In this document: in pieces, positions 1 to 8,044 of the stretch
Layout of the letters: the number at the start of each line of letters is the position of its first letter
How positions within the stretch are numbered: position 1 is the stretch's first letter
Source: Aureivirga sp. CE67
GTDB lineage: Bacteria; Bacteroidota; Bacteroidia; Flavobacteriales; Flavobacteriaceae
Reading direction: 5' to 3'
DNA: 64,000 nucleotides
NCBI RefSeq assembly: GCF_015767245.1
Contig: NZ_JADOTV010000006.1
Location: 1-64,000 of the forward strand
Program-made: the position numbers and the translations under genes
Notes under the pieces: model-generated
Database searches by the model: none
The model's input: only the letters and a program-made list of their open reading frames with translations
Told to the model about the DNA's origin: nothing

Positions 1-232
1 TGCAATTCTTCATAGTATCTTTTAATTTCGTTTTTTTGAGTGATTTCATGATGTATTTTGATTTTTGGCGAAACAAAAATATCATTTTTTTGGAATCACT
101 CTTTTTTTATGAAAAAGCCGTGATATTGTTTATTATTTTCTATATTTAACTTGTTTAAAACAAAGGTTTGCTTTTTGATTTATCCATAAATTAATACTCC
201 TAAAATATTTAGGAAAGATAAAACTGCTTTAT
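1..232. other. Left edge, no complete gene
   Basis: No complete gene starts here. The minus strand has an open stretch reading about 25 codons out of the left edge (ending in residues like KRYYEEL) but with a stop just upstream and no obvious ATG, so it may be the start or a remnant of a gene lying outside. The rest is AT-rich spacer upstream of the plus-strand gene that starts at 233. Confidence 0.4.
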
Positions 233-586
233 ATGAAAAAAGAACTTATAAGAGATATTTTAGAGTCTCTATATTTAATAATATTTACTATTTGGTTACT
301 AAATTTTCAAGATGAAACTAAACATAATTATTTATTAACGATTTTTATTGCTTCTGGAATTTTGTATAGCTTTTTTAAAGTTTTTAAAATAAATTCAATA
401 AATCTTAAAAATTTTTATAAAAAAGAATTACTTGGGAATTTAATATTACTTTATTTGGTTTTTTTCAAGATAGATCCTGAAAAGATAGGATTGGTCAATA
501 AAATTTTGACAATAGTTTTTGCTTTGATTTTGATGATAATTATGAATTCAAAATTTTCAGAAAATAAGTCGGATGTTAAAAAATAA
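233..586 (+). CDS. Small membrane protein, unknown function
   Basis: 117 residues with about four hydrophobic segments (roughly residues 9-25, 34-50, 66-80 and 88-104) and a basic, polar C-terminus. It is the only gene on the plus strand in the first 28 kb and runs tail to tail with the minus-strand gene ending at 589, two bases away. No family is recognised. The start follows AT-rich DNA without a clear ribosome-binding site, as is usual in Bacteroidota. Confidence 0.65.
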   Translation: MKKELIRDILESLYLIIFTIWLLNFQDETKHNYLLTIFIASGILYSFFKVFKINSINLKNFYKKELLGNLILLYLVFFKIDPEKIGLVNKILTIVFALILMIIMNSKFSENKSDVKK

Positions 587-588
587 AA

Positions 589-1074
589 CTAATTAATCAA
601 CTGAGTTCTCATAACATTTGTTTTAAACCTAAAAATGATTTTTTGGAACTTTGGAAGGTCTACGAGATATTCTCGATATTTTATTTTAGTAGAGATAATG
701 ATAAAATCATTTTTAATTAAAATCTTTAGCTTTGGTAGTTTTTGGAAATATTTAAACTCCGGCATTTTCATAATATTTCTAGCAATTTGCTCATTACCAC
801 TAATCGTGAAATTATCTTTTTCAAAAATTCTTTTTAGCAATGATTTTTTCTCTATTTTACAAGAATTAAACCGAAAAGGAAATAGAAGTTCAGCTTTAAT
901 TTTTTCTATAGCACTATGCCTAGAACTAGAATAACTATGGGAAAGTGATCTATGAAATTTTATATTTTTATTCTCATAAAAAATGGTTTCTAAAACTTCT
1001 CGACCAATGATGTAACCTTTTTCTTTCTCTTGATAGATTCCATCAGATATTTTAGCAAAACTTTCCCATTCCAT
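589..1074 (-). CDS. Hypothetical protein, second gene of a two-gene unit
   Basis: 161 residues, basic, no signal peptide or membrane segment visible. It begins four bases after the stop of the lipoprotein gene 1079-1666, so the two are almost certainly co-transcribed and translationally coupled. A lipoprotein followed by a cytosolic partner could be an immunity-like pair, but nothing in the sequence proves this. No family recognised. Confidence 0.7.
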   Translation of the reverse strand: MEWESFAKISDGIYQEKEKGYIIGREVLETIFYENKNIKFHRSLSHSYSSSRHSAIEKIKAELLFPFRFNSCKIEKKSLLKRIFEKDNFTISGNEQIARNIMKMPEFKYFQKLPKLKILIKNDFIIISTKIKYREYLVDLPKFQKIIFRFKTNVMRTQLIN

Positions 1075-1078
1075 ATTT

Positions 1079-1666
1079 TTAAATTTTTCTAATTATTTTT
1101 TCAAAATCTTTTCTTTTCGTATTAAAAATGTTAACCATAAAAGCATCTTGTGGAGTTGTAATATAATAATAAGTTGTGAATAAATCTCCATCTTCAAAAT
1201 GTGTTACCGAACTTCTTTTAGCATATTTATGATCTTCTTCACTAAACAATTTTTGATCTAAAATTTCTGATTTAATTCCATGTTGCTCAAAAAGAACTTT
1301 ATCCTCTTCATCAAATGTATTGAATAATGCTTTTGCATAATATTTATTCATTTTTGTACCATACGGACTATCTACAATCCAAATACTATTATTTTCATTT
1401 TTTTCGTCAATATAAACAGCAAAGTCTTTTGAAAAAGATTGAATATTTATTATTTGTTGTAAAAAAGGATCTTCTTCAGGAGAGATGTTATTTTTTTTAG
1501 ATTCTGTAATATAAGAAGCTACATCCATTTCGAAATAACCTTCTGGAAGATGTATATCATTTCCAATATAAGGAAGAGTTGTTAATTGTGAAGGTACAGT
1601 TTTTTCTTTCTTTTCAGAGCAACTTAAAATTGTAATAGCAATAAGTAAGTAGAATATTTTTTTCAT
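1079..1666 (-). CDS. Lipoprotein, unknown function
   Basis: 195 residues. The N-terminus is a lipoprotein signal (hydrophobic stretch followed by ILSC, Cys at about residue 16), so the mature protein should be membrane-anchored. The remainder is a soluble acidic domain with a central FAVYIDE segment. It is the first gene of a pair with the gene starting at 1074. It lies downstream of a D repeat and a partial B-type junction. No family recognised. Confidence 0.75.
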   Translation of the reverse strand: MKKIFYLLIAITILSCSEKKEKTVPSQLTTLPYIGNDIHLPEGYFEMDVASYITESKKNNISPEEDPFLQQIINIQSFSKDFAVYIDEKNENNSIWIVDSPYGTKMNKYYAKALFNTFDEEDKVLFEQHGIKSEILDQKLFSEEDHKYAKRSSVTHFEDGDLFTTYYYITTPQDAFMVNIFNTKRKDFEKIIRKI

Positions 1667-1744
1667 GTTTAATATTTATTTTTTGCGAATATACTCTTTT
1701 CTATTTTTAATAATTAATACTTGTTTTTTAGAATTAATTTTTCG

Positions 1745-1793
1745 TAATAATCAAATTCCCTTTTTGAAAAGGGTAGGGGTGTGTTTTAAAAAT
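1745..1793. repeat. D repeat, degenerate copy (D1)
   Basis: Contains the D-repeat core: a hairpin around CCC-TTTTTGAAAA-GGG followed by TAGGGGTGTGTTTT. Same core as at 43.3 and 48.2 kb but with diverged arms. It abuts directly the partial B-type junction that follows. Confidence 0.7.
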
Positions 1794-1891
1794 AAAAAAG
1801 CATATCAAAATATTATTTTCAATATGCTTGGATAAATGTAGTATAAAATTTAAGATAGTTTTTTACTTGATTAATATCAAAATTCTTTGTT
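1794..1891 (-). repeat. Partial B-type cassette junction with terminator (B0)
   Basis: The stop-proximal 98 bases of the B-type junction, running from the AGCATAT...ATATGCT hairpin to TTCTTTGTT just beyond the end of gene 1903-2352. Read on the minus strand the hairpin is followed by a T-run, so it should terminate that gene. The other half of the element (the GGAATTCC end) is missing and is replaced by a D repeat. Confidence 0.7.
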
Positions 1892-1902
1892 AGTGAATTT
1901 TT

Positions 1903-2352
1903 TTATTCAAAAAATCCTAAACTTCCAATAAAACTCATAATTAAAACAGTTGTCAAAATAATCCAAAACATAATTTTTATATTATTTTTTCTATTTTTTC
2001 GTTTTATGTTCTCAAGATCAACTTCATTTTCTTTTTTATAAATCAATAATTTTTTATACGAATTAATAAATGTTTCCCATATTTTTTTTTCATTTTTGGT
2101 AACAATTTGATATGTAGTATTGATTTTGAAATCAGCAATTATTCTATTTTTCGTATATCTAATTTCAATATTGCTTTTCCAATTTAGTGGTTTAAAAGTA
2201 TAATTATTTTGAAAGAAACTTCCTTTTTCAAATTTTAAATAATCTACTTTTTCTTCAACTAATGTAAATTTATGTTTTTGAAAAAAAAATACTGTATAAT
2301 CTCTATTTAGTTCTCTTTCATTATTAACTTTAAAATCAATCAAATATTCCAT
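1903..2352 (-). CDS. Hypothetical protein with C-terminal membrane anchor
   Basis: 149 residues. The first about 105 residues form a soluble beta-rich domain rich in aromatic and basic residues. A lysine/asparagine-rich linker (NIKRKNRKNN) precedes one transmembrane helix at about residues 127-145. The topology suggests a cytosolic domain tethered by a tail anchor. It is flanked by the B0 junction on its stop side and by a C-type junction on its start side, so it behaves as a single cassette. No family recognised. Confidence 0.7.
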   Translation of the reverse strand: MEYLIDFKVNNERELNRDYTVFFFQKHKFTLVEEKVDYLKFEKGSFFQNNYTFKPLNWKSNIEIRYTKNRIIADFKINTTYQIVTKNEKKIWETFINSYKKLLIYKKENEVDLENIKRKNRKNNIKIMFWIILTTVLIMSFIGSLGFFE

Positions 2353-2376
2353 TTATTTTTTTCTTTAATGTACTCC

Positions 2377-2462
2377 AACAGTAGAGTTCGTGCAAACTTA
2401 ACAATTTTCGATAAAACTAAGTTTTTAACATAAATAAATCAAATATAAGAGTGTGTTAATTA
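2377..2462. repeat. C-type cassette junction (C1)
   Basis: An 85-base repeat starting at AAC upstream of gene 1903-2352. It shares the block AATTTTCGNTAAAACTA and the downstream TTTTAACATAAATAAATC with copies at 4122, 13898, 14720 and 25640. This is the most diverged of the five copies at its left end. Confidence 0.75.
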
Positions 2463-2539
2463 TAGAAATATATAAAATAAACAAGATTATTTGAAAAACT
2501 AAACATCTTAAGAAAGCTGAAAACAATTAAAACATATAG

Positions 2540-2620
2540 ATTATTAAGTTCCCTTCTCGAGAGAGGTAAGGGTTGAGTTTCGAATTACATAAAACAATCA
2601 TATAAGATTTTAATCGTGAG
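2540..2620. repeat. D repeat, degenerate copy (D2)
   Basis: Core AAGTTCCCTTCTCGAGAGAGG followed by TAAGGGTTGAGTTT, then an ATAAGATTTTAATCGTGAGAA arm that matches the right arm of better copies at 43.3 and 48.2 kb. It lies just downstream of gene 2626-3621 and may act as its terminator. Confidence 0.7.
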
Positions 2621-2625
2621 AATTT

Positions 2626-3621
2626 TTATTGTTTTAAAGTGATTTTTTCAGCAATAGCCTTGTATTCATTTATATATTTAGAATTCTCAGTATAGTCTGA
2701 ACTAATGAATTGTATAATTCCATTTGGTGTTTGTTTGATGTATTGAAACATTTTTGATTTTAAACCCTGTTTTGTTCCCACCATTTCAACTTTGATTATT
2801 TTATTTTCTCCTTCATTAAATTCTTTTTCAGAGATTATGTCAATTTTCAGTCTCTTTTCCACAAATTCATTATTTTGATATTTATAAATCAGGTTGTCAC
2901 TATGTTTTTTTATATCAAAATCATCTGTATATGGTAATGTTCCAATTAGGAAACTATTTTTAAATAAATCATCAACTTTTAATTTCTCACCATTTAAAGT
3001 ATAAGTTCCAAAAATTCCGTTTACCGTACTTAATTTAAACTCTGAATTATCTAAATTAACTTCATAGAATAAGTTATCATTTATATTAGGTTTAAGGTTT
3101 TTATCATAATACGAACTTAAAATCAAATCAGTTATTTCTTTTCTATCCTCTTCATTATTTGGGAAAACTCCTATTACCAAAACAGAAAAAGAATTATCTC
3201 CAAATGCAAGAATAACTTGCTCAGAAGTATATCCTTGAGGTGCTAAAGCAAAAAAAGCATCGTAATCTCCAAGTTTAAATTCTTTCTTTATTTTTAATTC
3301 CCCTCCTTGACTTTCGAGTTGATTCATTTTACTAATAACGTCAGGTATAGAAGTAAAGTAATTCTGATCAGGTATTTCTATGAACTGAAAATAATTGTTT
3401 GAATTTTTTTGAAATCTTTTAAGTTCATCAATATAAGTGTAATTTTCAGATTTGTTAATTAAAATTCGAGTCCCCTTGATATTAATTTTATTATTCAAGT
3501 TAGTTGTCTCAACTTTATTAGGTAGATTAAAAGATTGTGTGTTAGTATTACAGCTATATAAAATAACTGATAAAAAAAAGATAAGTATATATTTTATTAA
3601 TCTTGGATTGCTAAATTTCAT
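2626..3621 (-). CDS. Lipoprotein, unknown function
   Basis: 331 residues. Signal peptide with lipobox (SVILYSC, Cys at about residue 24). The mature part starts with a low-complexity Asn-rich linker, then a KIKGTRILI-type strand, a first domain to about residue 165 containing GDYDAFFALAPQG, and a second domain after about residue 185. The first domain resembles lipoproteins in which a small secreted domain follows a KGT motif, but I cannot name the family. It is the cassette-region gene closest to the left flank and ends beside a D repeat rather than a junction. Confidence 0.75.
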   Translation of the reverse strand: MKFSNPRLIKYILIFFLSVILYSCNTNTQSFNLPNKVETTNLNNKINIKGTRILINKSENYTYIDELKRFQKNSNNYFQFIEIPDQNYFTSIPDVISKMNQLESQGGELKIKKEFKLGDYDAFFALAPQGYTSEQVILAFGDNSFSVLVIGVFPNNEEDRKEITDLILSSYYDKNLKPNINDNLFYEVNLDNSEFKLSTVNGIFGTYTLNGEKLKVDDLFKNSFLIGTLPYTDDFDIKKHSDNLIYKYQNNEFVEKRLKIDIISEKEFNEGENKIIKVEMVGTKQGLKSKMFQYIKQTPNGIIQFISSDYTENSKYINEYKAIAEKITLKQ

Positions 3622-3648
3622 GTTTTATTATTTTATAAAATGGTTTAT

Positions 3649-3703
3649 GTCAGTTTCGATTTCTTTATTATTTCTATGGTAAAAAGTGAGTTTTACATTT
3701 TGT
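3649..3703. repeat. A-type junction, degenerate
   Basis: Between genes 2626-3621 and 3725-4102. On the minus strand it starts AATGGTAAC, 20 bases after the upstream stop, and ends with ACCATT. The outer hexamers are reverse complements of each other. The internal arms pair poorly. Confidence 0.5.
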
Positions 3704-3724
3704 TACCATTATTTTTATTTTCTC

Positions 3725-4102
3725 TCAAATTATGTTTATCTCTTCGTTTTGAGTCAATTTTTTTTCAATTATTTTATATAGCTCATTAATTCGTTTTTTG
3801 GAAGGAATCTTTCTAAACCATTTTCTAACAAACTCTTTTTTTGGTTCAATTGAGATCAAATATTTATTTAATTCTCCATCAATATTTCCAGTCAAAATAA
3901 ATATTTCAAATTCAAATTGATCTATTCTCAATTCAAAGGAATAATCAGTAGGGTATAGGTCTTTAATTATTATATTTTCTTTTTCAAGTTCAGATTTTAA
4001 AAATTCAGCTAATCTTTTTCCAAATCTTCCAGAGTTAAGCAATTCTTCTTCTCCTTTATATGAAGGAAATAAATTTGATTCAATTAATATATCTGCTTTC
4101 AT
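3725..4102 (-). CDS. Hypothetical protein, immunity-protein-like size
   Basis: 125 residues, cytosolic, mixed alpha/beta prediction. An N-terminal basic helix carries FGKRLAEFLKSELEKE, a central beta segment FELRIDQFEFEIFILTG follows, and a C-terminal helix RINELYKIIEKKL closes it. Small, acidic/basic balanced proteins of this architecture are common among toxin-immunity families, but no named family is recognised. A single-gene cassette between an A-type and a C-type junction. Confidence 0.7.
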   Translation of the reverse strand: MKADILIESNLFPSYKGEEELLNSGRFGKRLAEFLKSELEKENIIIKDLYPTDYSFELRIDQFEFEIFILTGNIDGELNKYLISIEPKKEFVRKWFRKIPSKKRINELYKIIEKKLTQNEEINII

Positions 4103-4121
4103 ACCTTTTTTTAATTAAGCT

Positions 4122-4295
4122 AACTTGAGCCTGTGAACAAACCCCATAATTTTCGCTAAAACTAACCTTTTAACATAAATAAATCAAATCTGAGAGTGTT
4201 TTAATTTTAAAGTAAGAATGAGTCCAAAAAGAATAACGAAATGGCAAACAATCACAAGAAATAGTTTCATTATGAAATCGCCATATACCACCAAT
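4122..4295. repeat. C-type junction (C2) with trace of intron relic
   Basis: C-type repeat from AAC at 4122 to about 4212. It is followed by about 80 bases that resemble the DNA downstream of copy C4 (CAAGAAATAGTTTCATTATGAAATCGCC here, CAAGAAATAATTTCATGATCGAACCGCC at 14.85 kb in outline). At C4 that stretch leads into a group II intron domain V; here domain V is broken off. Confidence 0.65.
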
Positions 4296-4299
4296 TTGA

Positions 4300-5517
4300 T
4301 TAGCTAATAATTTTCATATTCTTTTTAGTTTTCCATCTGGAGATTAAATAAAATACCAAAGCGTAAAACATGGCAAGGACAAAACCGATTGTGTAATCAC
4401 TAATTACTATAATTAAGCCGATAGCCAAAGTGAAAAAATAATCTAACCAGTGTAGTTCCTTAAGTAACAGCCATGATTTGATTATTAAAAGAATTCCAAT
4501 GTAAATAAGAACACCTGCGAAAACAAAAATAGGAACATTAAAATTTGGAATACCAACAATTGCAATAATCATTAAGGTAAAAATGATAGGTAATTTACTA
4601 ATCCATCGTTCCCCTCCAAACGCTCTTATTGAAAAGGAATCAATTAATGAAATATTGGTTGGCATGACGCCGAATATTCCACTAATTAAGTTACCGAATC
4701 CCACAGTTCTAAATGATTTTTTTATGGTTTCTTTATTATCTTTAGAATCATGGTTTAGTATTGAAAAGTCTGCCCAAAAACTCATCAACATAACAACAGT
4801 TACAGTAATTCCATTTTGTAGAGATGAATATAAAATTTCAGGTGAAAAAGTCCAGTTGAGTTGGAATGGCTCATTGAAAAGTAACATTTCGCTATGGAAT
4901 GGAGTTGTTTCATAACCCAATAAATAACCTAAACAAAGAGAAACAAACGTAGCTAGAAACAAAGCAATAATACTTTTTTTAAATCGATGTCCTATCAAAG
5001 CAACTATAGGAATTGAGAGAGCTAGAGCTAGCTGAACCCAATTACGTACTGTACTCAATTCTAAAAATGACTTTTCTTCTCCATCAAAAGAAGAATTAGT
5101 TTGTAGTGAGGAATACGCAAAGGCATTAGGAAGTTGCTTAAGAATAACTATGATTCCAATACCAAAAGTGAGAATAGAGATCACACGATTTGGAACTAGT
5201 AAATAATTGACTGGAAGGTAAGATAGAATAATGAAAATAATGGCGGGAACTGCAAACATTATGAATGTTTGTAGATATCCACTTTCAATTCCGATTGAGT
5301 TTTGAAAAGTAATCATTAGTACCACTAGTCCTACACCGATGTTAAAAAAATCAGAAGAATTCCTATTAAAAAGTATTCCGAAGATATTTGTGATAAGTAC
5401 AGAAACTAATAAAAAATGAGGATTTAATCCGCATGCTAGACTAACACCAATTGTCATCATCAATATAAAAGGTGTTGCAGCGATTCCTGAAAGGATAGAT
5501 TTCATAATATCAGTCAT
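4300..5517 (-). CDS. SulP-family anion permease lacking a STAS domain
   Basis: 405 residues, about ten to eleven hydrophobic segments. The opening SGIAATPFILMMTIGVSLA, the repeated permease halves and the SFWADFSILNHD / GNLISGIFGVMPTNIS segments fit the SulP (SLC26) inorganic anion transporter fold. Most SulP proteins of this group are over 500 residues with a cytosolic C-terminal STAS domain. This one stops right after the last helix (SRWKTKKNMKIIS), so the STAS domain is absent. It sits in the cassette array on the same strand as its neighbours and is one of the largest cargo genes. Substrate unknown: sulfate, bicarbonate or another anion. Confidence 0.8.
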   Translation of the reverse strand: MTDIMKSILSGIAATPFILMMTIGVSLACGLNPHFLLVSVLITNIFGILFNRNSSDFFNIGVGLVVLMITFQNSIGIESGYLQTFIMFAVPAIIFIILSYLPVNYLLVPNRVISILTFGIGIIVILKQLPNAFAYSSLQTNSSFDGEEKSFLELSTVRNWVQLALALSIPIVALIGHRFKKSIIALFLATFVSLCLGYLLGYETTPFHSEMLLFNEPFQLNWTFSPEILYSSLQNGITVTVVMLMSFWADFSILNHDSKDNKETIKKSFRTVGFGNLISGIFGVMPTNISLIDSFSIRAFGGERWISKLPIIFTLMIIAIVGIPNFNVPIFVFAGVLIYIGILLIIKSWLLLKELHWLDYFFTLAIGLIIVISDYTIGFVLAMFYALVFYLISRWKTKKNMKIIS

Positions 5518-5544
5518 AAAGTGTTGAATGGATTAATTGTGGTT

Positions 5545-5588
5545 AACGTATTTGGCTAAGGTGTGTGAATTGCATTTTACCTTTGGTT
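5545..5588. repeat. A-type junction
   Basis: Between the SulP gene and the pseudogene. Minus-strand reading: CTACAAC at the stop side and GTTAACC at the start side of the SulP gene. Arms are short and imperfect. Confidence 0.5.
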
Positions 5589-5626
5589 GTAGTTTATTTA
5601 TCTTTTCAAAATTTTTTAATAGAAAC

Positions 5627-6025
5627 TTACACTTTATTGTGTAGTGTTTTCAATTCTATAATTTCTTCTTTTCCTTCGAAATTAATATGTTTTATAATTA
5701 ATATTTCAGAACTCAATTTTAAAATATCAAAACTAATTCCTATTCCATGCAAACTAGAATCGTAAATTATGATTTTTTGATTTTTAAATTCCCACCTTCC
5801 TAATATAAAAGTTTTAAATTTTTCTTCAGTTATCTCATTTCCCTATTTTCTGTTTTTAAATAGAATTAATTTACTATCATTCTTGAATTTATTAAATTGT
5901 GTTCTAACTTTAGTTGTTTGAATCCAATCATTTTTATTTAAAGTTTCTAAAGTATCAATTAATTTAGTTTGACTTCTAGCAGCAAAGCTAAATACAAGTG
6001 TTATTAATAATAATATTCTTTTCAT
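5627..6025 (-). pseudogene. Secreted protein gene interrupted by an in-frame TAG
   Basis: The first 60 codons read a signal peptide (RILLLITLVFSFAARSQ) and LIDTLETLNKNDWIQ. They end at a TAG at 5843-5845. Reading through in the same frame gives 71 more sense codons (starting GNEITEEKFKTFILGRWEF) up to TAA at 5627-5629, with no change of frame. The whole is therefore one 133-codon gene with a nonsense mutation. The readthrough part looks like a small beta-barrel (lipocalin-like) domain, but this is only an impression. The stop lies within a junction-like sequence (GTGTAAGTTTC) also present at the 20.15-kb junction. Confidence 0.75.
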
Positions 6026-6059
6026 TTTTTTTCTATGAATTTTTCATGATAATATTTAG

Positions 6060-6103
6060 TTTCGGATGTAGTTAATACGCCGAAATTACGGTTATACATT
6101 GTT
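6060..6103. repeat. A-type junction
   Basis: Palindromic spacer between 5627-6025 and 6117-6833. On the minus strand it starts CTGGTAAC, then TGTATAACCG, and the loop-side arm is CGGCGTATTAAC. Inner arms GTATAACCG / CGGCGTAT pair around a short loop. Confidence 0.65.
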
Positions 6104-6116
6104 ACCAGTAGTTTTT

Positions 6117-6833
6117 TTATTTACAAACATTCTTCCTTCCAATTTCTACAATTTCTTCTATTTCAAATTTGTCAAAACGTTCAAGTAAAGCAGTTGCTCC
6201 ATACTCTTTCTTAAATTCTAATTCTTCTTTGTATAGTGGAATTAATGTGTAAATGTCTACCACTTTTCCATTTTCTAATTCTATTTGAGTAAAATCATCA
6301 GACAATTCTATTGAGTAAGCCAACATTATAGAATTAAATCCAATTCCTTCTGCAAATTCCTCTTCTTCTTCGAGTCCGTAGGTGTGTCCATATCCAAACC
6401 AAGTTTTATTCTTGTGAGGTAACATCATTATTTCTTTCATAATTCTAATTGGCCAATAATTTTTTTCATCGTTGAAAGATTCGTATTCCAAATTCCAATC
6501 TTTTGGAAGTAAAATCATAGTTTCAACAAATTCTGATGATTCAATGCCTTCTGGAATTGCCATTGGCAAGGCACTCATTCCACAACTCAATAAAATATGA
6601 TATGGTCTGTCGTCTGTAGCTTTTATAAAGTAAATATCTCTATGTATTGTTTTAGATTTTATTTCATCAAATACTTTGATGTCAGCATCTTTTTCAAAAA
6701 ATAGGTCTAAATGATTATCAACTATTTCAACACTGTTTGGGACTTTTTTATTCATTTTTTTCTGGGTTTTTTGGGAATATGCGAAAGTTGAAATTAAAAT
6801 TAGTAATATCGTTTTATAGTTGAATATTTTCAT
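6117..6833 (-). CDS. Suppressor-of-fused (SUFU) domain protein
   Basis: 238 residues. From about residue 45 it follows the bacterial SUFU pattern: H-RDIYFI, then DRPYHILLSCGMSALPM, then ETMILLPKDW, then WPIRIMKEIMMLPH-NKTWFGYGHT, then a C-terminal PLYKEELEFKKEYG segment. In polymorphic-toxin loci SUFU proteins are a known immunity-protein superfamily; no toxin is near here. The first 25 residues look like a signal peptide (LLILISTFAYSQ), which is unusual for SUFU proteins. A second ATG (residue 26, just before NKKVPNS) would give the normal cytosolic form, so the start is uncertain. Confidence 0.8.
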   Translation of the reverse strand: MKIFNYKTILLILISTFAYSQKTQKKMNKKVPNSVEIVDNHLDLFFEKDADIKVFDEIKSKTIHRDIYFIKATDDRPYHILLSCGMSALPMAIPEGIESSEFVETMILLPKDWNLEYESFNDEKNYWPIRIMKEIMMLPHKNKTWFGYGHTYGLEEEEEFAEGIGFNSIMLAYSIELSDDFTQIELENGKVVDIYTLIPLYKEELEFKKEYGATALLERFDKFEIEEIVEIGRKNVCK

Positions 6834-6880
6834 TTGATTTCGGTTCTTTAATATATTTTTACACAGTATTGTAGGTAGTT

Positions 6881-7378
6881 TTATTCTTTTTCAGGTAATT
6901 CAATATTAATTATTTCAGCTTCTCCAATCTTTCGAAGTCCTTCATGTATCCACCATTTTTGTCCAATATTTAAATACTGCTCAATTGGTTGGTGTGACAA
7001 GAATCTTGCAGTCACATTTTGGGTCGTTCCTGGTTCTATCAAATTATTTTCGCCAAATTGGAAGTCTCCTATAAAAGTATATTTGATAGTGCCATCTTCT
7101 TCGTATTCAAAGACATGATTTGGTCGGTATCCGTTTTCAATAGGAGTTTCCCGTCCTCCTTCTTCTTTTGAGAATAAAGTCAATCTACATTCTACATAAT
7201 AAAGAGGAGGAGTTTCTTTTAAATCAAAGTCTGTGATACTCTTTTCCGTGTATTTGCCCCAAGCGAAATGGTCAAAGACTTTAGAGTATCCTTGGTCTAA
7301 CCACTTTTTAAAAATCAACTTCCCATTAAAGTAGAGGTAGAATTCGTTATCGTCTTTTATTTCCTTCTTGATTATCAT
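6881..7378 (-). CDS. Stand-alone EF-Tu domain 3-like protein
   Basis: 165 residues. Residues about 60-160 match the C-terminal beta-barrel of elongation factor Tu: LFSKEEGGRETPI-GYRPNHVFEY (EF-Tu has SKEEGGRHTPF-GYRPQFYF), then IEPGTTQNVTARFLSHQPIEQYL, then IHEGLRKIGEAEII. There is no GTPase domain and no room for one. The barrel is preceded by a roughly 60-residue N-terminal part with GYSKVFDHFAWG. Since EF-Tu is a frequent toxin and phage target, a decoy or immunity role is possible, but this is inference. Cassette gene on the minus strand. Confidence 0.8.
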   Translation of the reverse strand: MIIKKEIKDDNEFYLYFNGKLIFKKWLDQGYSKVFDHFAWGKYTEKSITDFDLKETPPLYYVECRLTLFSKEEGGRETPIENGYRPNHVFEYEEDGTIKYTFIGDFQFGENNLIEPGTTQNVTARFLSHQPIEQYLNIGQKWWIHEGLRKIGEAEIINIELPEKE

Positions 7379-7394
7379 TTTAATTACTTATTAT

Positions 7395-7457
7395 GGTTTG
7401 TTAAAGTTTCGCTTTCTGTGTTGTGTCTGCGGCAAGCTTTATGATTCATATTTTGTT
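7395..7457. repeat. A-type junction overlapping the end of 7446-7973
   Basis: Same sub-type as the junction at 20149-20212, both with the inner GCTTTCTGTGTTG-G-CTGCGGCAAG. The stop-side core is GCTTTACAAC, inside the last codons of gene 7446-7973. The bases GCTTTACAA are the exact reverse complement of TTGTAAAGC, which follows the upstream GTT junction of the same cassette at 7986-7994. Confidence 0.8.
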
Positions 7458-7973
7458 GTAAAGCGTTATTTTATTTCCTATTTTATGTAAATACTCTTCG
7501 CTTAGAGGTTTACTGTTTACATAAATTTTCTGTAAATATGTCATTTCTTCTTTATAATCTCCATAACCTGTAGAATCAAATGCAAACTCAGTAAATCTAT
7601 TTGGTAAAATATAAGGTTCTTCAGATCTTGGATGAATCAATACTTCATATCTCCATTTCTTATCGTTTAATATTTTTTTTACTTGTGGGATGCTTAAATC
7701 ATCTTTTAGCCAATCAATGTCAAAATAATTTGATTTATAATCTTTATCAAAATGCCAAACACCAATTATTATATTAGAAAGCTTTCTGAAATCATTTTCC
7801 TCAAAATAAAACTCAATTGAATCAATATGGAAGAACGGATAATTATCTTGTTTTTGATTTTCAAATTCATTCCTCCATTCAGGAAATATTACAAGAATAT
7901 CTTCTATTGAATCACCCCATTTGAAAGGACTAATATCACCTTTTTCAATTATTTTATTTAAAGAAATCTTCAT
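7446..7973 (-). CDS. Hypothetical protein on a well-defined cassette
   Basis: 175 residues, cytosolic, rich in aromatic residues. It begins with SPFKWGDSIEDILVIFPEW, a pattern often seen in small immunity-like proteins that start 'pf.wg.s...v...fp', and continues with FYFEENDFRKLSNIIIGVWHFDKD. No named family recognised. The cassette is well delimited: TTGTAAAGC at its start and GCTTTACAA at its end are perfect reverse complements (9 of 9). The junction's AAC supplies the asparagine in the final LYNKI codons. Confidence 0.8.
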   Translation of the reverse strand: MKISLNKIIEKGDISPFKWGDSIEDILVIFPEWRNEFENQKQDNYPFFHIDSIEFYFEENDFRKLSNIIIGVWHFDKDYKSNYFDIDWLKDDLSIPQVKKILNDKKWRYEVLIHPRSEEPYILPNRFTEFAFDSTGYGDYKEEMTYLQKIYVNSKPLSEEYLHKIGNKITLYNKI

Positions 7974-7991
7974 TTTTCTGAAATGCTTTAC

Positions 7992-8035
7992 AACGTTTCG
8001 TATAAAATGCCTTTTAATGCATTTTACATCTTGTA
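7992..8035. repeat. A-type junction
   Basis: Arms AAAATGC / GCATTTT with a short loop, ends AAC (7992-7994) and a CTACAAG core on the stop side. The start-side sequence gives the TTGTAAAGC end of cassette 7446-7973. Confidence 0.75.
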
Positions 8036-8044
8036 GTAATGTGT

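Noticed and set aside
635..934. 99-codon plus-strand frame
   Set aside because: It lies wholly opposite gene 589-1074, which is coupled to the lipoprotein gene upstream.
5565..5765. 66-codon plus-strand frame
   Set aside because: Opposite the 3' half of the interrupted gene 5627-6025, whose minus-strand reading has better codon use.
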